NCBI GenBank assembly: GCA_021813765.1
Contig: JAKAJM010000001.1
Location: 1 to 64,000 of the forward strand
Length of the DNA stretch: 64,000 nucleotides
Source of the DNA: Nitrospirota bacterium
GTDB taxonomy: Bacteria; Nitrospirota; Thermodesulfovibrionia; Thermodesulfovibrionales; JdFR-88
Direction: 5' to 3'
Of the stretch, positions 21,518 to 30,388 are shown piece by piece. The position numbers were made by a program, and so were the translations under genes. A model generated the notes under the pieces. The model worked only from the letters and a program-made list of their open reading frames with translations. It was not told where the DNA came from and made no database searches. Within the stretch, counting starts at the first letter, position 1. Every line of letters begins with the position of its first letter.

Positions 21518-24127
21518 TTAATGTCCCTTTTCTCCAGGTGTTTTTTCCGGGCGGCCTGGTCTGGCTGAGAAGAAAAAATCCATTGGCGATATGAGGGCCC
21601 CGCCGCTTTCACCAAACATCCCCGTCCTGGTGGCCACGGCCTGGCCAGAGCCCGCATCGAACATGGCGGACAGGACCTCCTCCAGCCGCGCCTTTGGGCC
21701 CTCATGGCAGTCCCTTAGCCAAAGCTCAACGCCTTTGTCCAGCGCATCCGCCCGTTCGACCATGCGCCTTATATCCACCTTCCTGGTTTGCCCGTCTTCC
21801 CTGTCTCCGCCCTTCTTTTTTTTTCTCTTTATGTCTTTCCTGTCTTTTTTCCCGTCTTCCCTTTTATCTTCCCGTTCCACAAAATGCTCGCTTTTGGCCA
21901 TGAACCGGGCGGCCATGGAGCGGTCAACGCCTATTATCTCATAAACATAAACGGTTATGAAGCTTTGAAGCGACTGCGCCCCTTCGGGAAGCGGCGCCGC
22001 GGCCGTAACCGCCATCCCCCGGGGGAGCTCCGCATTAAGAAGCCCCATCACCGCGGCGGGAGGGGTGTACTGCGACAGCGTCATGTCCAGGTATTCCCGC
22101 GTTCCCTGCACGCCCACTCCAAGCGGAGGCCCGAAAGACACCTTTGGGGCCGGATGGAACCCCTCCGAGTATTCAAGCGGAAGCCCCGCGCGCCTCATGG
22201 CGCGCGCCATGGCGGTCATCAGCTCCCGGTGGGAAAGGCACCCGAGGGGGTCCGTTTTCGAAAACTCAAGCCTCAGTCTGAAAGGATTTTTTACATTTAT
22301 TTTTTGCGGGGGCAAACAAAGACCTTCCGCCGCCACGTCCGGCAGCGGCGCGCCCGCGTTGTCCGTTCCATCAGCCTGGCCGCAGGAAAGCCCGCAGGCG
22401 GCGCATTTTCCCCTGCAGTCGGGTGTTTTTGTTTTTGTATTTCCCTCGTTCTCTTCCCCTCCCGTTGCCTTCCGGTACTCGCTTATAAAGAACGGCTCCT
22501 TGATGCCTGTATCTATGTGCCCCCATGGCAGTGCGCAGCCAGGCTCGAATGTCCTTTGGGCGAAGGTGGCGATATCTATGCCGGTCTCCTCCTGGGCGCC
22601 GGTCCATGCGTCATGATTGAAGACATCGCTCCAGGCGTCCAGTCTTGCCCCGCGCCGGCAGGCCGCAAGAAGCAGGGCCGAAAGCCTTTCGTCTCCCCTG
22701 GCGAAGGCGGCCTCAAGAAGGCTCAGTCTCTCATCATGTCCTTTAATGTTCACCCTTCCGCCGCGGAAGGAGTTCCTTAAAAAGTCTTTTTTCCTTGTGA
22801 GCCCCTCCACGCTCTCCTGTCCGAACCACTGAAAAGGCGTATGCGGCTTTGGCACGAAGCTTGATACGCTCACTGTTATGTTTGCTCCACGGCTGGCGTG
22901 CTTTTTTGCGGCCCGGAGCGCCTTCATGGCCATCGCCGGGATGGCCGCAACGTCCTCGTCGGTCTCGGTCGGCAGGCCTATCATGTAATAGAGCTTCAGG
23001 TTGAGCCACCCTTCCCTGAAGAGGGTGTCCACGGCCCGCTCGTAATCTTCCTCCTCGAAGTCCTTGTTTATGACAAGGCGCAGCCTGGCGGTGGCGGCCT
23101 CGGGGGCGATGGTAAAACCTGTCTTCCTTACCGTCTTTATCTCCCGGAGCACATCCGCGTTTACCGCCTTTACGCGAAGCGAGGGCAGGGAGACGGCATA
23201 ATTTCTGCCTGAAAAACGCTTGTTGAACTCCCGGATAAGGGGCAGAAGCCCGCTATAGTCCCCGGCGCTAAGGGAGGTGAAGGAGACCTCCTCGTGCCCC
23301 GTTGCCGCAAGCGCCTGGCCCGCGAGCCTTATCACGGTCTGGGGGGTCCGCTCCCTGAGCGGCCGGTAGATCATGCCGGCCTGGCAAAAGCGGCACCCCA
23401 TCGTGCAGCCGCGTGAAACCTCCACGTTTACCCGGTCATGCACAGGCTGCGCATAAGGCACAACAGGGCGGACCGGGTAAGGGGCGTCTTCCAGTGAAGA
23501 TATTATCCTCCGCTTTGTCCTGCCTTTGGATACGGAAGGCACGTAAACCCCTTCGATGTCCGCAAGCATTTCGAGGACAGACGCCTTTTTGCGGTCCCCC
23601 TCCGTTTTCCACCTGTAGACCGCCTCCAGCATCTGCGGCACGGCCTCCTCGCCGTCTCCCACCAGGAAGGCGTCCATGAACGGGGCCACCGGGGCGGGGT
23701 TTACAGCGGAGGGCCCTCCGGCGATCACCAGCGGGTGGTTTTTTTTGTCCGTCCTTTCCCTGCTTTCAAGCGGCAGCCCTGCCAGCCGCAGCATGCTTAG
23801 CACCGAGGTGTAGGAAAGCTCGTATTGAAGGCTGAAGCCTATGACGTCAAAACCGGCAAGCGGCCTGCCGCTTTCAATTGAGCCAAGCGGCACGGAGTTT
23901 TCCCGGAGATAGGCCTCAAGGTCCAGCCACGGGTGAAAAACCCTCTCTGCGGAGGCATACGGCAGGCGGTTGATTATATCGTAAAGGACTTTCAGCCCCA
24001 GGTGGGACATGCCCACTTCGTAGAGGTCCGGGAAGGCCAGCGCCACCCTGACGGGGGCGTCCTTCTGCACCGCATTGACCTCTTTTCCCATATACCTGGA
24101 GGGTTTCAGGAACCTTTGGAGACGCAT
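21518..24127 (-). CDS. TIGR03960-type radical SAM protein fused to TIGR03936 (DUF2344) domain
   Basis: SRGCTMGCRFCQAGMIYRP radical SAM motif; C-terminal FRLRLEFSKTDPLGCLSHRELMTAMARAMRRAGLPLEYSEGFHPAPK. Confidence 0.93.
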   Translation of the reverse strand: MRLQRFLKPSRYMGKEVNAVQKDAPVRVALAFPDLYEVGMSHLGLKVLYDIINRLPYASAERVFHPWLDLEAYLRENSVPLGSIESGRPLAGFDVIGFSLQYELSYTSVLSMLRLAGLPLESRERTDKKNHPLVIAGGPSAVNPAPVAPFMDAFLVGDGEEAVPQMLEAVYRWKTEGDRKKASVLEMLADIEGVYVPSVSKGRTKRRIISSLEDAPYPVRPVVPYAQPVHDRVNVEVSRGCTMGCRFCQAGMIYRPLRERTPQTVIRLAGQALAATGHEEVSFTSLSAGDYSGLLPLIREFNKRFSGRNYAVSLPSLRVKAVNADVLREIKTVRKTGFTIAPEAATARLRLVINKDFEEEDYERAVDTLFREGWLNLKLYYMIGLPTETDEDVAAIPAMAMKALRAAKKHASRGANITVSVSSFVPKPHTPFQWFGQESVEGLTRKKDFLRNSFRGGRVNIKGHDERLSLLEAAFARGDERLSALLLAACRRGARLDAWSDVFNHDAWTGAQEETGIDIATFAQRTFEPGCALPWGHIDTGIKEPFFISEYRKATGGEENEGNTKTKTPDCRGKCAACGLSCGQADGTDNAGAPLPDVAAEGLCLPPQKINVKNPFRLRLEFSKTDPLGCLSHRELMTAMARAMRRAGLPLEYSEGFHPAPKVSFGPPLGVGVQGTREYLDMTLSQYTPPAAVMGLLNAELPRGMAVTAAAPLPEGAQSLQSFITVYVYEIIGVDRSMAARFMAKSEHFVEREDKREDGKKDRKDIKRKKKKGGDREDGQTRKVDIRRMVERADALDKGVELWLRDCHEGPKARLEEVLSAMFDAGSGQAVATRTGMFGESGGALISPMDFFFSARPGRPEKTPGEKGH

Positions 24128-24328
24128 CTATTTAGGATATCAAACCAGCCCGGGATTTTAACAGGCCCGCCAGAAAAAACGGGCAGAAACCGGCATGCGC
24201 TTTAGCGGGCAAAATATGAAGCCCATGATAATGGGACTGTGATTTTAAAGGACAGCGGTACCGGATTTAGCGGCATTGTTTTTTTTGTTTTTTCGCCTGC
24301 GGTGCATACAGGCGCAGCGGTTTTTTCT

Positions 24329-24356
24329 TTGACATGTCTTTGAATTTAGTTATATT
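24329..24356 (+). promoter_or_regulatory. Sigma70-like promoter of UDP-sugar dehydrogenase gene
   Basis: TTGACA-N16-TATATT upstream of AGGAGAAGGAG SD. Confidence 0.55.
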
Positions 24357-24393
24357 TTAGTAAATACTTTCCAGGAGAAGGAGTTTTTTCCTC

Positions 24394-25698
24394 ATGCACA
24401 TAGGGATAATCGGCACAGGTTATGTGGGGCTGGTCACGGGCGCGTGTTTTGCCGAGTTCGGCGTGAACGTCGTGTGCGCGGACAAGGACAGAGAAAAGAT
24501 AGCCTCCCTTGTTGCCGGGAAAATACCTTTTTACGAGCCGGGGCTTGAGGAGATAGTACAGAAGAACGTAAAGAAGGGTTTTTTGCGGTTCACGGACAGG
24601 CTTTCGGAGGCGGTGGACCAGAGCCTGGTGGTCTTTATCGCGGTAGGCACGCCACCCAGGGGCGACGGCTCGGCGGACCTGCGCTTCGTTGAGGAGGTGG
24701 CAAAAGAGATAGCCCTCAACCTGGACGGCTATAAGGTGGTCGTCACCAAGAGCACCGTCCCGGTGGGCACGGGAAGCAAACTTAAAAAGCTCATAAGGGA
24801 AAACCTTAAAAACGGCGGAGACTTCGATGTGGCCTCCAACCCCGAGTTTCTGAGGGAAGGCTCGGCCATCGAGGATTTCATGCGGCCAAACCGGGTGGTG
24901 ATAGGCACGGAAAGCCCGCAGGCGGCGGCCATACTCAAGGACCTGTACAATCCCCTCTACCTCCTGGACACGCCGTTCGTGCTTACGGACATAGAGACCG
25001 CCGAGCTTATAAAATACGCTTCAAACGCCTTTCTTGCCACCAAGATATCTTTCATAAACGAGCTCTCCAGGCTTTGCGAGAAGGTGGGGGCGGACGTGGG
25101 CACGGTGGCAAAGGGAATGGGGCTGGACAAAAGGATAGGGTCAAAATTCCTGCACGCAGGTCCGGGTTTCGGGGGCTCATGCTTCCCAAAAGACACCAGG
25201 GCCATCATAAACCTTGCCCGGGAAAACGGCCTTGAGCTGAAGCTCATCGAATCCTCCGTGCGGGTTAACGAAGAGCAGAAAATGCTGATGGTGGACAAGA
25301 TAAAAGACGCAATGGGCCAGGTCGGCGGAAAGACGCTCTCGGTCCTCGGGCTTTCCTTCAAGCCAAACACGGACGACATGCGGGAGGCCCCGGCCATAAG
25401 CATAATTGGCGAGCTTATGAAGCAGGGGGCCAGGATAAGGGCGTTTGATCCGGTGGCCGCGGGCACCGCCAAAAAGATGCTCCCTGACGGGGTTGCCTAT
25501 TTCAAGGACCCGTACGAGGCGGCCATGGGGGCCGACGGCCTTGTGATCCTGACCGAGTGGAACGAGCTAAGGAACCTGGACATGGAGAGGATGCGCAGTG
25601 TCCTGGCGGGCAATTTTTTCTTCGATCTCAGGAATATATACGACCCGGCCAGGATGCGCCAGACGGGGTTCAAATACTACTCCGTGGGCAGAAGCTAG
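24394..25698 (+). CDS. UDP-glucose 6-dehydrogenase family
   Basis: IGIIGTGYVGLVTGACFAEFG, GPGFGGSCFPKDTRA. Confidence 0.95.
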   Translation: MHIGIIGTGYVGLVTGACFAEFGVNVVCADKDREKIASLVAGKIPFYEPGLEEIVQKNVKKGFLRFTDRLSEAVDQSLVVFIAVGTPPRGDGSADLRFVEEVAKEIALNLDGYKVVVTKSTVPVGTGSKLKKLIRENLKNGGDFDVASNPEFLREGSAIEDFMRPNRVVIGTESPQAAAILKDLYNPLYLLDTPFVLTDIETAELIKYASNAFLATKISFINELSRLCEKVGADVGTVAKGMGLDKRIGSKFLHAGPGFGGSCFPKDTRAIINLARENGLELKLIESSVRVNEEQKMLMVDKIKDAMGQVGGKTLSVLGLSFKPNTDDMREAPAISIIGELMKQGARIRAFDPVAAGTAKKMLPDGVAYFKDPYEAAMGADGLVILTEWNELRNLDMERMRSVLAGNFFFDLRNIYDPARMRQTGFKYYSVGRS

Positions 25699-25868
25699 TG
25701 TACTGAGTCCAATAGTTCTTTACATTTGGTTTGGGATATTTTTGCTGTCATTCCCGCAAGCGGAGCGCGACGGGAATCAATCTTTTAAGGATGATTCCGC
25801 CCGTTTTTATCCGCAATCGTAATAGAAATGACAGACTTATGACGGTTATTTCTGAAACACCATGCTAG
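25695..25868. repeat. Chimeric MITE-like repeat (type B left end, type A right end)
   Basis: CTAGTGTACTGAGTCCAATAGTTCTTTACATTTG left; TGACGGTTATTTCTGAAACACCATGCTAG right. Confidence 0.75.
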
Positions 25869-25871
25869 GGG

Positions 25872-27167
25872 TCAGTCGAAGTACTTCTTTTTCGTCTTCA
25901 GGTATTCCTGCTCCACCTTGCTTCCCGAATAGTCGTGGGGGTATTTGTACCCCTCGCCGTGGCCCAGCTCCTTTGCCCCCTTGTAGTGGGCGTCCTTCAG
26001 GTGGTCCGGCACCTCGAGCGTCCTTTCCTGGGCGACGTCCTTTAGCGCGCGCTCAAGCGCCATGTAGCTGGCGTTCCCCTTTGGCGCTTTTGCGGCATAG
26101 GCCACTGCGAGGGCCAGGGGGATCCTGCCCTCTGGCATCCCGACGAACTCGACGGCCCTGAGCGCGGACACGGCAACGGTCAGGGCCTGGGGGTCCTCAA
26201 GCCCGATGTCCTCGGCGGCAAAGATCACGATCCTTCTTGCTATGAAGCGCGGGTCCTCCCCTGCGTATATCATCTTTGCCAGGTAATACATGGCCGCGTC
26301 CGGGTCCGAGCCCCTCATGCTTTTTATGAAGGCGGATATTGTATCGTAGTGCTGGTCCCCGGCCTTGTCGTAGACCACCGCCTTTTTCTGTATGGACTCC
26401 TCGGCGACCTGCCGGGTCAGGCGTATCCTGCCGTCAGCCCCGGGCCGGGTGGTCAGGGCCGCAAGCTCGAGCGCGGAAAGCGCCTTTCTTGCGTCTCCCT
26501 CCGAAAGCCTTGCAAGGTGCTCAAGCGCCTCATCGTCGGCCTGGACCTGCATGAGGCCAAGCCCCCTTTGTTCATCCGCAAGGGCAGTCTTCATCATTTT
26601 AAGGAGGTCCTCCTCCAAGAGGGGTTTCAGCTCGAAGACCTGGCTTCTGGAAAGCAGCGCCGCGTTGACATAGAAAAAAGGGTTTTCCACCGTTGCCGCG
26701 ATAAGGGTGACATTTCCCTCCTCCACATCAGGCAGAAGCGCGTCCTGCTGCAGCTTGTTCATGCGGTGTATCTCGTCCAGGAAAAGGATGGTCTTGCGGC
26801 CGGCGCCCGCCTGCCTGCGGGCCTCCGCGATCACCTTCCTCACTTCGGGAAGCCCGGCGGTGGCCGCGTTCAGCCACTCGAACCTGGCCCTGGTATGATT
26901 GGCGATGACCCTGGCCAGCGCCGTTTTACCCGTTCCGGGCGGGCCGTAGAGGATTATGGAGGTTATCTTGTCAGCTTCGATGGCTCGCCTTAAAAGCTTG
27001 CCTTCTCCAAGGATGTGGGCCTGCCCAAGGTATTCATCAAGGCCGCGGGGGCTCATGCGGAAGGCAAGAGGGGGCTGCTTTCTTTGACTTTTCGGGTTTT
27101 TGTTTTTTTCGTCTTCCTGGCCGCCGGCTGCGCCTGCGGACAGGCTGCCGGGCTCGAAAAGCTCCAT
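25872..27167 (-). CDS. rarA: Replication-associated recombination protein A (AAA ATPase)
   Basis: GPPGTGKTALARVIA, LDEIHRMNKLQQDALLPDVE, GSDPDAAMYYLAKM. Confidence 0.95.
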   Translation of the reverse strand: MELFEPGSLSAGAAGGQEDEKNKNPKSQRKQPPLAFRMSPRGLDEYLGQAHILGEGKLLRRAIEADKITSIILYGPPGTGKTALARVIANHTRARFEWLNAATAGLPEVRKVIAEARRQAGAGRKTILFLDEIHRMNKLQQDALLPDVEEGNVTLIAATVENPFFYVNAALLSRSQVFELKPLLEEDLLKMMKTALADEQRGLGLMQVQADDEALEHLARLSEGDARKALSALELAALTTRPGADGRIRLTRQVAEESIQKKAVVYDKAGDQHYDTISAFIKSMRGSDPDAAMYYLAKMIYAGEDPRFIARRIVIFAAEDIGLEDPQALTVAVSALRAVEFVGMPEGRIPLALAVAYAAKAPKGNASYMALERALKDVAQERTLEVPDHLKDAHYKGAKELGHGEGYKYPHDYSGSKVEQEYLKTKKKYFD

Positions 27168-27230
27168 AAGAAATTTTACCTTTTAAGGCGCAAAATTGAC
27201 AATCGCGTCATAATCGCGTTATTTTTGGGC

Positions 27231-27260
27231 TTGACAACCACCCCGCGTAACTGTTAATAA
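27231..27260 (+). promoter_or_regulatory. Sigma70-like promoter
   Basis: TTGACA-N18-TAATAA upstream of the regulator ORF. Confidence 0.5.
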
Positions 27261-27274
27261 TTTGCGTCCTCTTT

Positions 27275-28696
27275 TTGGAGGACCCCAGTGGGGAGGGGCG
27301 TTTTGCCTCAAGCGACATGGCCGACAGAACAGTTCTTCTAATCAGCAACGACGCTGCATACGCGGGATTTTTAAAAAAAAACCTCGAACCGTCAGGTTAT
27401 ACGTTTGAGTTAAGGGAATCCCTTCCTGCCAACCTGAGGCGGCCCGGGTATGAGGCCCGCCCTCTGATGATAGACCTGGGGATGCCGCGCTCCGTCGAGA
27501 TACTTTCTTCTTTCAAGGCCTACCATCCGGAGGCCAGCATCATAGCCGTGTCCAATGGCAATTTCAGGAAAATGGAGGAGGCCCTGAAGGCCGGGGCCAC
27601 CTACGCGGTCTTCGAGAGAAACAGCGGAGACCTCCATACCCTGAAGGAGACCCTCCGCCACATATACGAAGGTTTTTCGGCCAGGCAGGAGCTGGAAATG
27701 CTCAGGGCCATCACCGAGCCAAGGCTCGTGGCCAAAAGCGCCGGGATGAAGACGGCCATGAGGCTGGCAGATGACGCCGCGACGCTGCCTTTCCCCAATG
27801 CCGACAAGCCGGTGGTGCTTTTTGGGCCGCCAGGCTCCGGGCGCGGACTTATCGCAAAGTACATACATTCAAGTAGCCACAGGGCCGGCATGCCGTTTGT
27901 GATGATGAAGGGTGGCGACATGCTGGCAGATTCGGTCATGGAGGCGAGGGGCGGCACGCTTTTCATAAAAGACCTGAAGGCGCTTGGACAAGAGAACATG
28001 GCCCTCATCAAGGACCTGATAACCCGGAAGGAGTTCCGCTTCACCGGCGACGGACACTGCAGCGACGGCGATGCCCCCGGCGCCACCGGGGCGGATGTGC
28101 GCGTCATGCTTGGATGTTTTTGCCCCGAGGACTCGGACTTGCTCCAGGGCATTGATTACATGGGCATCGAGGTCCCCCCGATCGAGCAGCGCCGCGAGGA
28201 CATAGTGCCCCTTGCAAACAGCTTTCTGGAGGAGCTTTCGGCGTTCCTCAAGGCCGGGAAGAAATATTTCACCAAAAGCGCGAGGGAGGCGCTTATGGCA
28301 AGGGAATACCCGGACGGGGTGGAAGGACTTAAAAAGCTTGTGCACAGGGCCTACTTCCTGGGCACGGCAAGCGCGATAGGTGACAAGGACCTCCTGGGCT
28401 CGGAGTTCCTTGGGAAATGCTCTTTCAAGGAGTTCCTTGATGAAAGGCTCAGGCTGTATCTAAGGAAGATGTCCCAGCTTGAACGCTCGAACCTTTATGA
28501 TACCGTCGTTGGCGAGGTGGAAAAGGCTCTCATAGAGCTGGCCTTAAGCGAAATGGGGGGAAACAAGCTGAGGGCGGCAAAGGCCCTCGGAATGAACCGA
28601 AACACCTTCAGGGCAAAGCTTAAAAGCCTCAAGATCAGTGGAGATGGAAAGCGCCCCGCTGCCGCAGTCAAAGAGCCGGCGGAAAAACAAAAATAG
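27275..28696 (+). CDS. Degenerate receiver-AAA(sigma-54 activator-like)-Fis-type HTH regulator
   Basis: Receiver-like N-term, GPPGSGRGLIAKYIH, GGTLFIKDL, PPIEQRREDI, C-terminal Fis HTH (ALSEMGGNKLRAAKALGMNRNTFRAKL); ATG at 27317 also possible start. Confidence 0.85.
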   Translation: MEDPSGEGRFASSDMADRTVLLISNDAAYAGFLKKNLEPSGYTFELRESLPANLRRPGYEARPLMIDLGMPRSVEILSSFKAYHPEASIIAVSNGNFRKMEEALKAGATYAVFERNSGDLHTLKETLRHIYEGFSARQELEMLRAITEPRLVAKSAGMKTAMRLADDAATLPFPNADKPVVLFGPPGSGRGLIAKYIHSSSHRAGMPFVMMKGGDMLADSVMEARGGTLFIKDLKALGQENMALIKDLITRKEFRFTGDGHCSDGDAPGATGADVRVMLGCFCPEDSDLLQGIDYMGIEVPPIEQRREDIVPLANSFLEELSAFLKAGKKYFTKSAREALMAREYPDGVEGLKKLVHRAYFLGTASAIGDKDLLGSEFLGKCSFKEFLDERLRLYLRKMSQLERSNLYDTVVGEVEKALIELALSEMGGNKLRAAKALGMNRNTFRAKLKSLKISGDGKRPAAAVKEPAEKQK

Positions 28697-28850
28697 TAAA
28701 AACCAGTGTGGCGGTCGTAAAGAAATTCCTTTACATAACACTTTTCAATCGAGTTAAGAAAAAGTAAGCATATCCAGGGGCGTCATGCCCAAGTATCCCT
28801 GTCTTTTTAAATTCTTAAAACGGATAAAATCGGGCGGGTATCGAATGGCG

Positions 28851-28994
28851 CTAGTGTGGTGTTTCATAAATAACCGTCATAAGCCTGTCATTCCGTCTTG
28901 TCCGGAATCATCCTTTAAAGATTGATTCCCGACGCGCTCCGCTTGCGGGAATGACAACAAATTAATGCTAAAAACTTTTGAAACACCACACTAG
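28851..28994. repeat. MITE-like repeat, type A
   Basis: CTAGTGTGGTGTTTCA / TGAAACACCACACTAG matching termini around REP-like core. Confidence 0.9.
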
Positions 28995-29255
28995 TTTAAG
29001 CAATCCCGGCATTATGAAAGGCTTTGTAATTATTCAAAGATTTCAGATGCTTTTTCCGTCATTCCGGGCTTGACCCGGAATCCGGCGACTTGGCTTTGTT
29101 TGCAGGTAAAAGTCACCGGCCAGGGAGCGGCCTTCGCCGGTATGACGGCTATGCGGCATAATGACCAGTACCTTTTTAAATGAGTTTTTCATGGAAGAAA
29201 CCCTTAAACCAGCGCCATTCGGGCGGGTATCCATTTTGACGTTTTCATAAATTGG

Positions 29256-29275
29256 ATTCCCGCCTGCGCGGGAAT
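29256..29275. repeat. dRS3-like palindrome
   Basis: ATTCCCGCCTGCGCGGGAAT fits ATTCCC-N8-GGGAAT. Confidence 0.7.
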
Positions 29276-29352
29276 GACAGCCAAAACACTTCCGAATCAA
29301 ATATAAAAAAACGTTGACGCACCACTCCGGGCAACTATGCGCGGGACGAGGG

Positions 29353-30171
29353 CTACAGGCGCGTGCCGCTTAGGGCGTCTTTGCAGGGGCAGTTCCTTTG
29401 TCCAGGCATGAGAGAGAGGGCCCTTTTGATCAGCGCCATCACTGAGGCGGTGCTTTTGGCCATTGTCTCCACCACCTCCGTGGTGGTCAGCTTTTCCGCG
29501 GAAGACACTCCCGCCGCAAAGTTTGTGACCACGCAGATTGCGGCGTAGCATATCTGGAGTTCCCTGGCCAGCGCTGCCTCAGGCATCCCGGTCATGCCCA
29601 CGATGTGCCCCCCGGAGCGTCTGAAAAATTCGATCTCCGCCCGGCTCTCAAGCCTTGGCCCGTTCGTGCAGACGTAGGTTGCGCTCCTGGAGACGGCGAT
29701 CCCTTCGGCCTGCGCGGCAGCCTGGAGGACAGGTCTCATCTGAGGGCAGTAAGGGTCTGTGAAATCTATATGCACTACGTCCTTCCCGTCATAGAAAGTT
29801 GATTCCCGCGCTCCCTGGGTGAAGTCCATCGCCTGGTCCGGCAGCACGATGCTTCCGGGGGGAAGCCCGGGGTCTACCGCCCCCACCGCGTTTATCCCCA
29901 ATATACGCTCCACTCCCATCGCCCTCATGCCCCAGATGTTTGCCCTGTAGTTTACCTTGTGCGGGGGGATGGAATGCTTTGCCCCATGGCGCGGGAGAAA
30001 GACCACCTGCAGGCCGGCTGGGCCTTCCCCTCCGGGGGCCTCTTCAAATCCGGCCACGATATAACGCCCTGAAGGCTCCCCGTAAGGGGTGCTTATGCTT
30101 TCCTCTTTAAGGCGCCGGAACCCGGTGACCTCGTAGAGTCCGCTTCCGCCTATAATGCCAAGTTTGACCAT
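29353..30171 (-). CDS. mtnP: S-methyl-5'-thioadenosine phosphorylase / purine nucleoside phosphorylase family
   Basis: KLGIIGGSGLYEV, FLPRHGAKHSIPPHKVNYRANIWGM, GMTGMPEAALARELQICYA. Confidence 0.93.
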   Translation of the reverse strand: MVKLGIIGGSGLYEVTGFRRLKEESISTPYGEPSGRYIVAGFEEAPGGEGPAGLQVVFLPRHGAKHSIPPHKVNYRANIWGMRAMGVERILGINAVGAVDPGLPPGSIVLPDQAMDFTQGARESTFYDGKDVVHIDFTDPYCPQMRPVLQAAAQAEGIAVSRSATYVCTNGPRLESRAEIEFFRRSGGHIVGMTGMPEAALARELQICYAAICVVTNFAAGVSSAEKLTTTEVVETMAKSTASVMALIKRALSLMPGQRNCPCKDALSGTRL

Positions 30172-30388
30172 GCTATAATACTAACAAAAGTAAGGCCGCG
30201 AATAAAAATGGAAAAATCCGCAGAAATAAAATTTTTCAAGGAAGCAAAAAACAGCTTTTTAAAAGATCCGGCTCCCAGGGCATATCTTAAAAAATAAAAT
30301 AAAATAAATTAAAACTCTCTTCCCGGCGGTCAGGGCGGATAAAAATAAAAAATTTAAAAATCAAAAATCGGGGTAGGCAAAAACTGAA

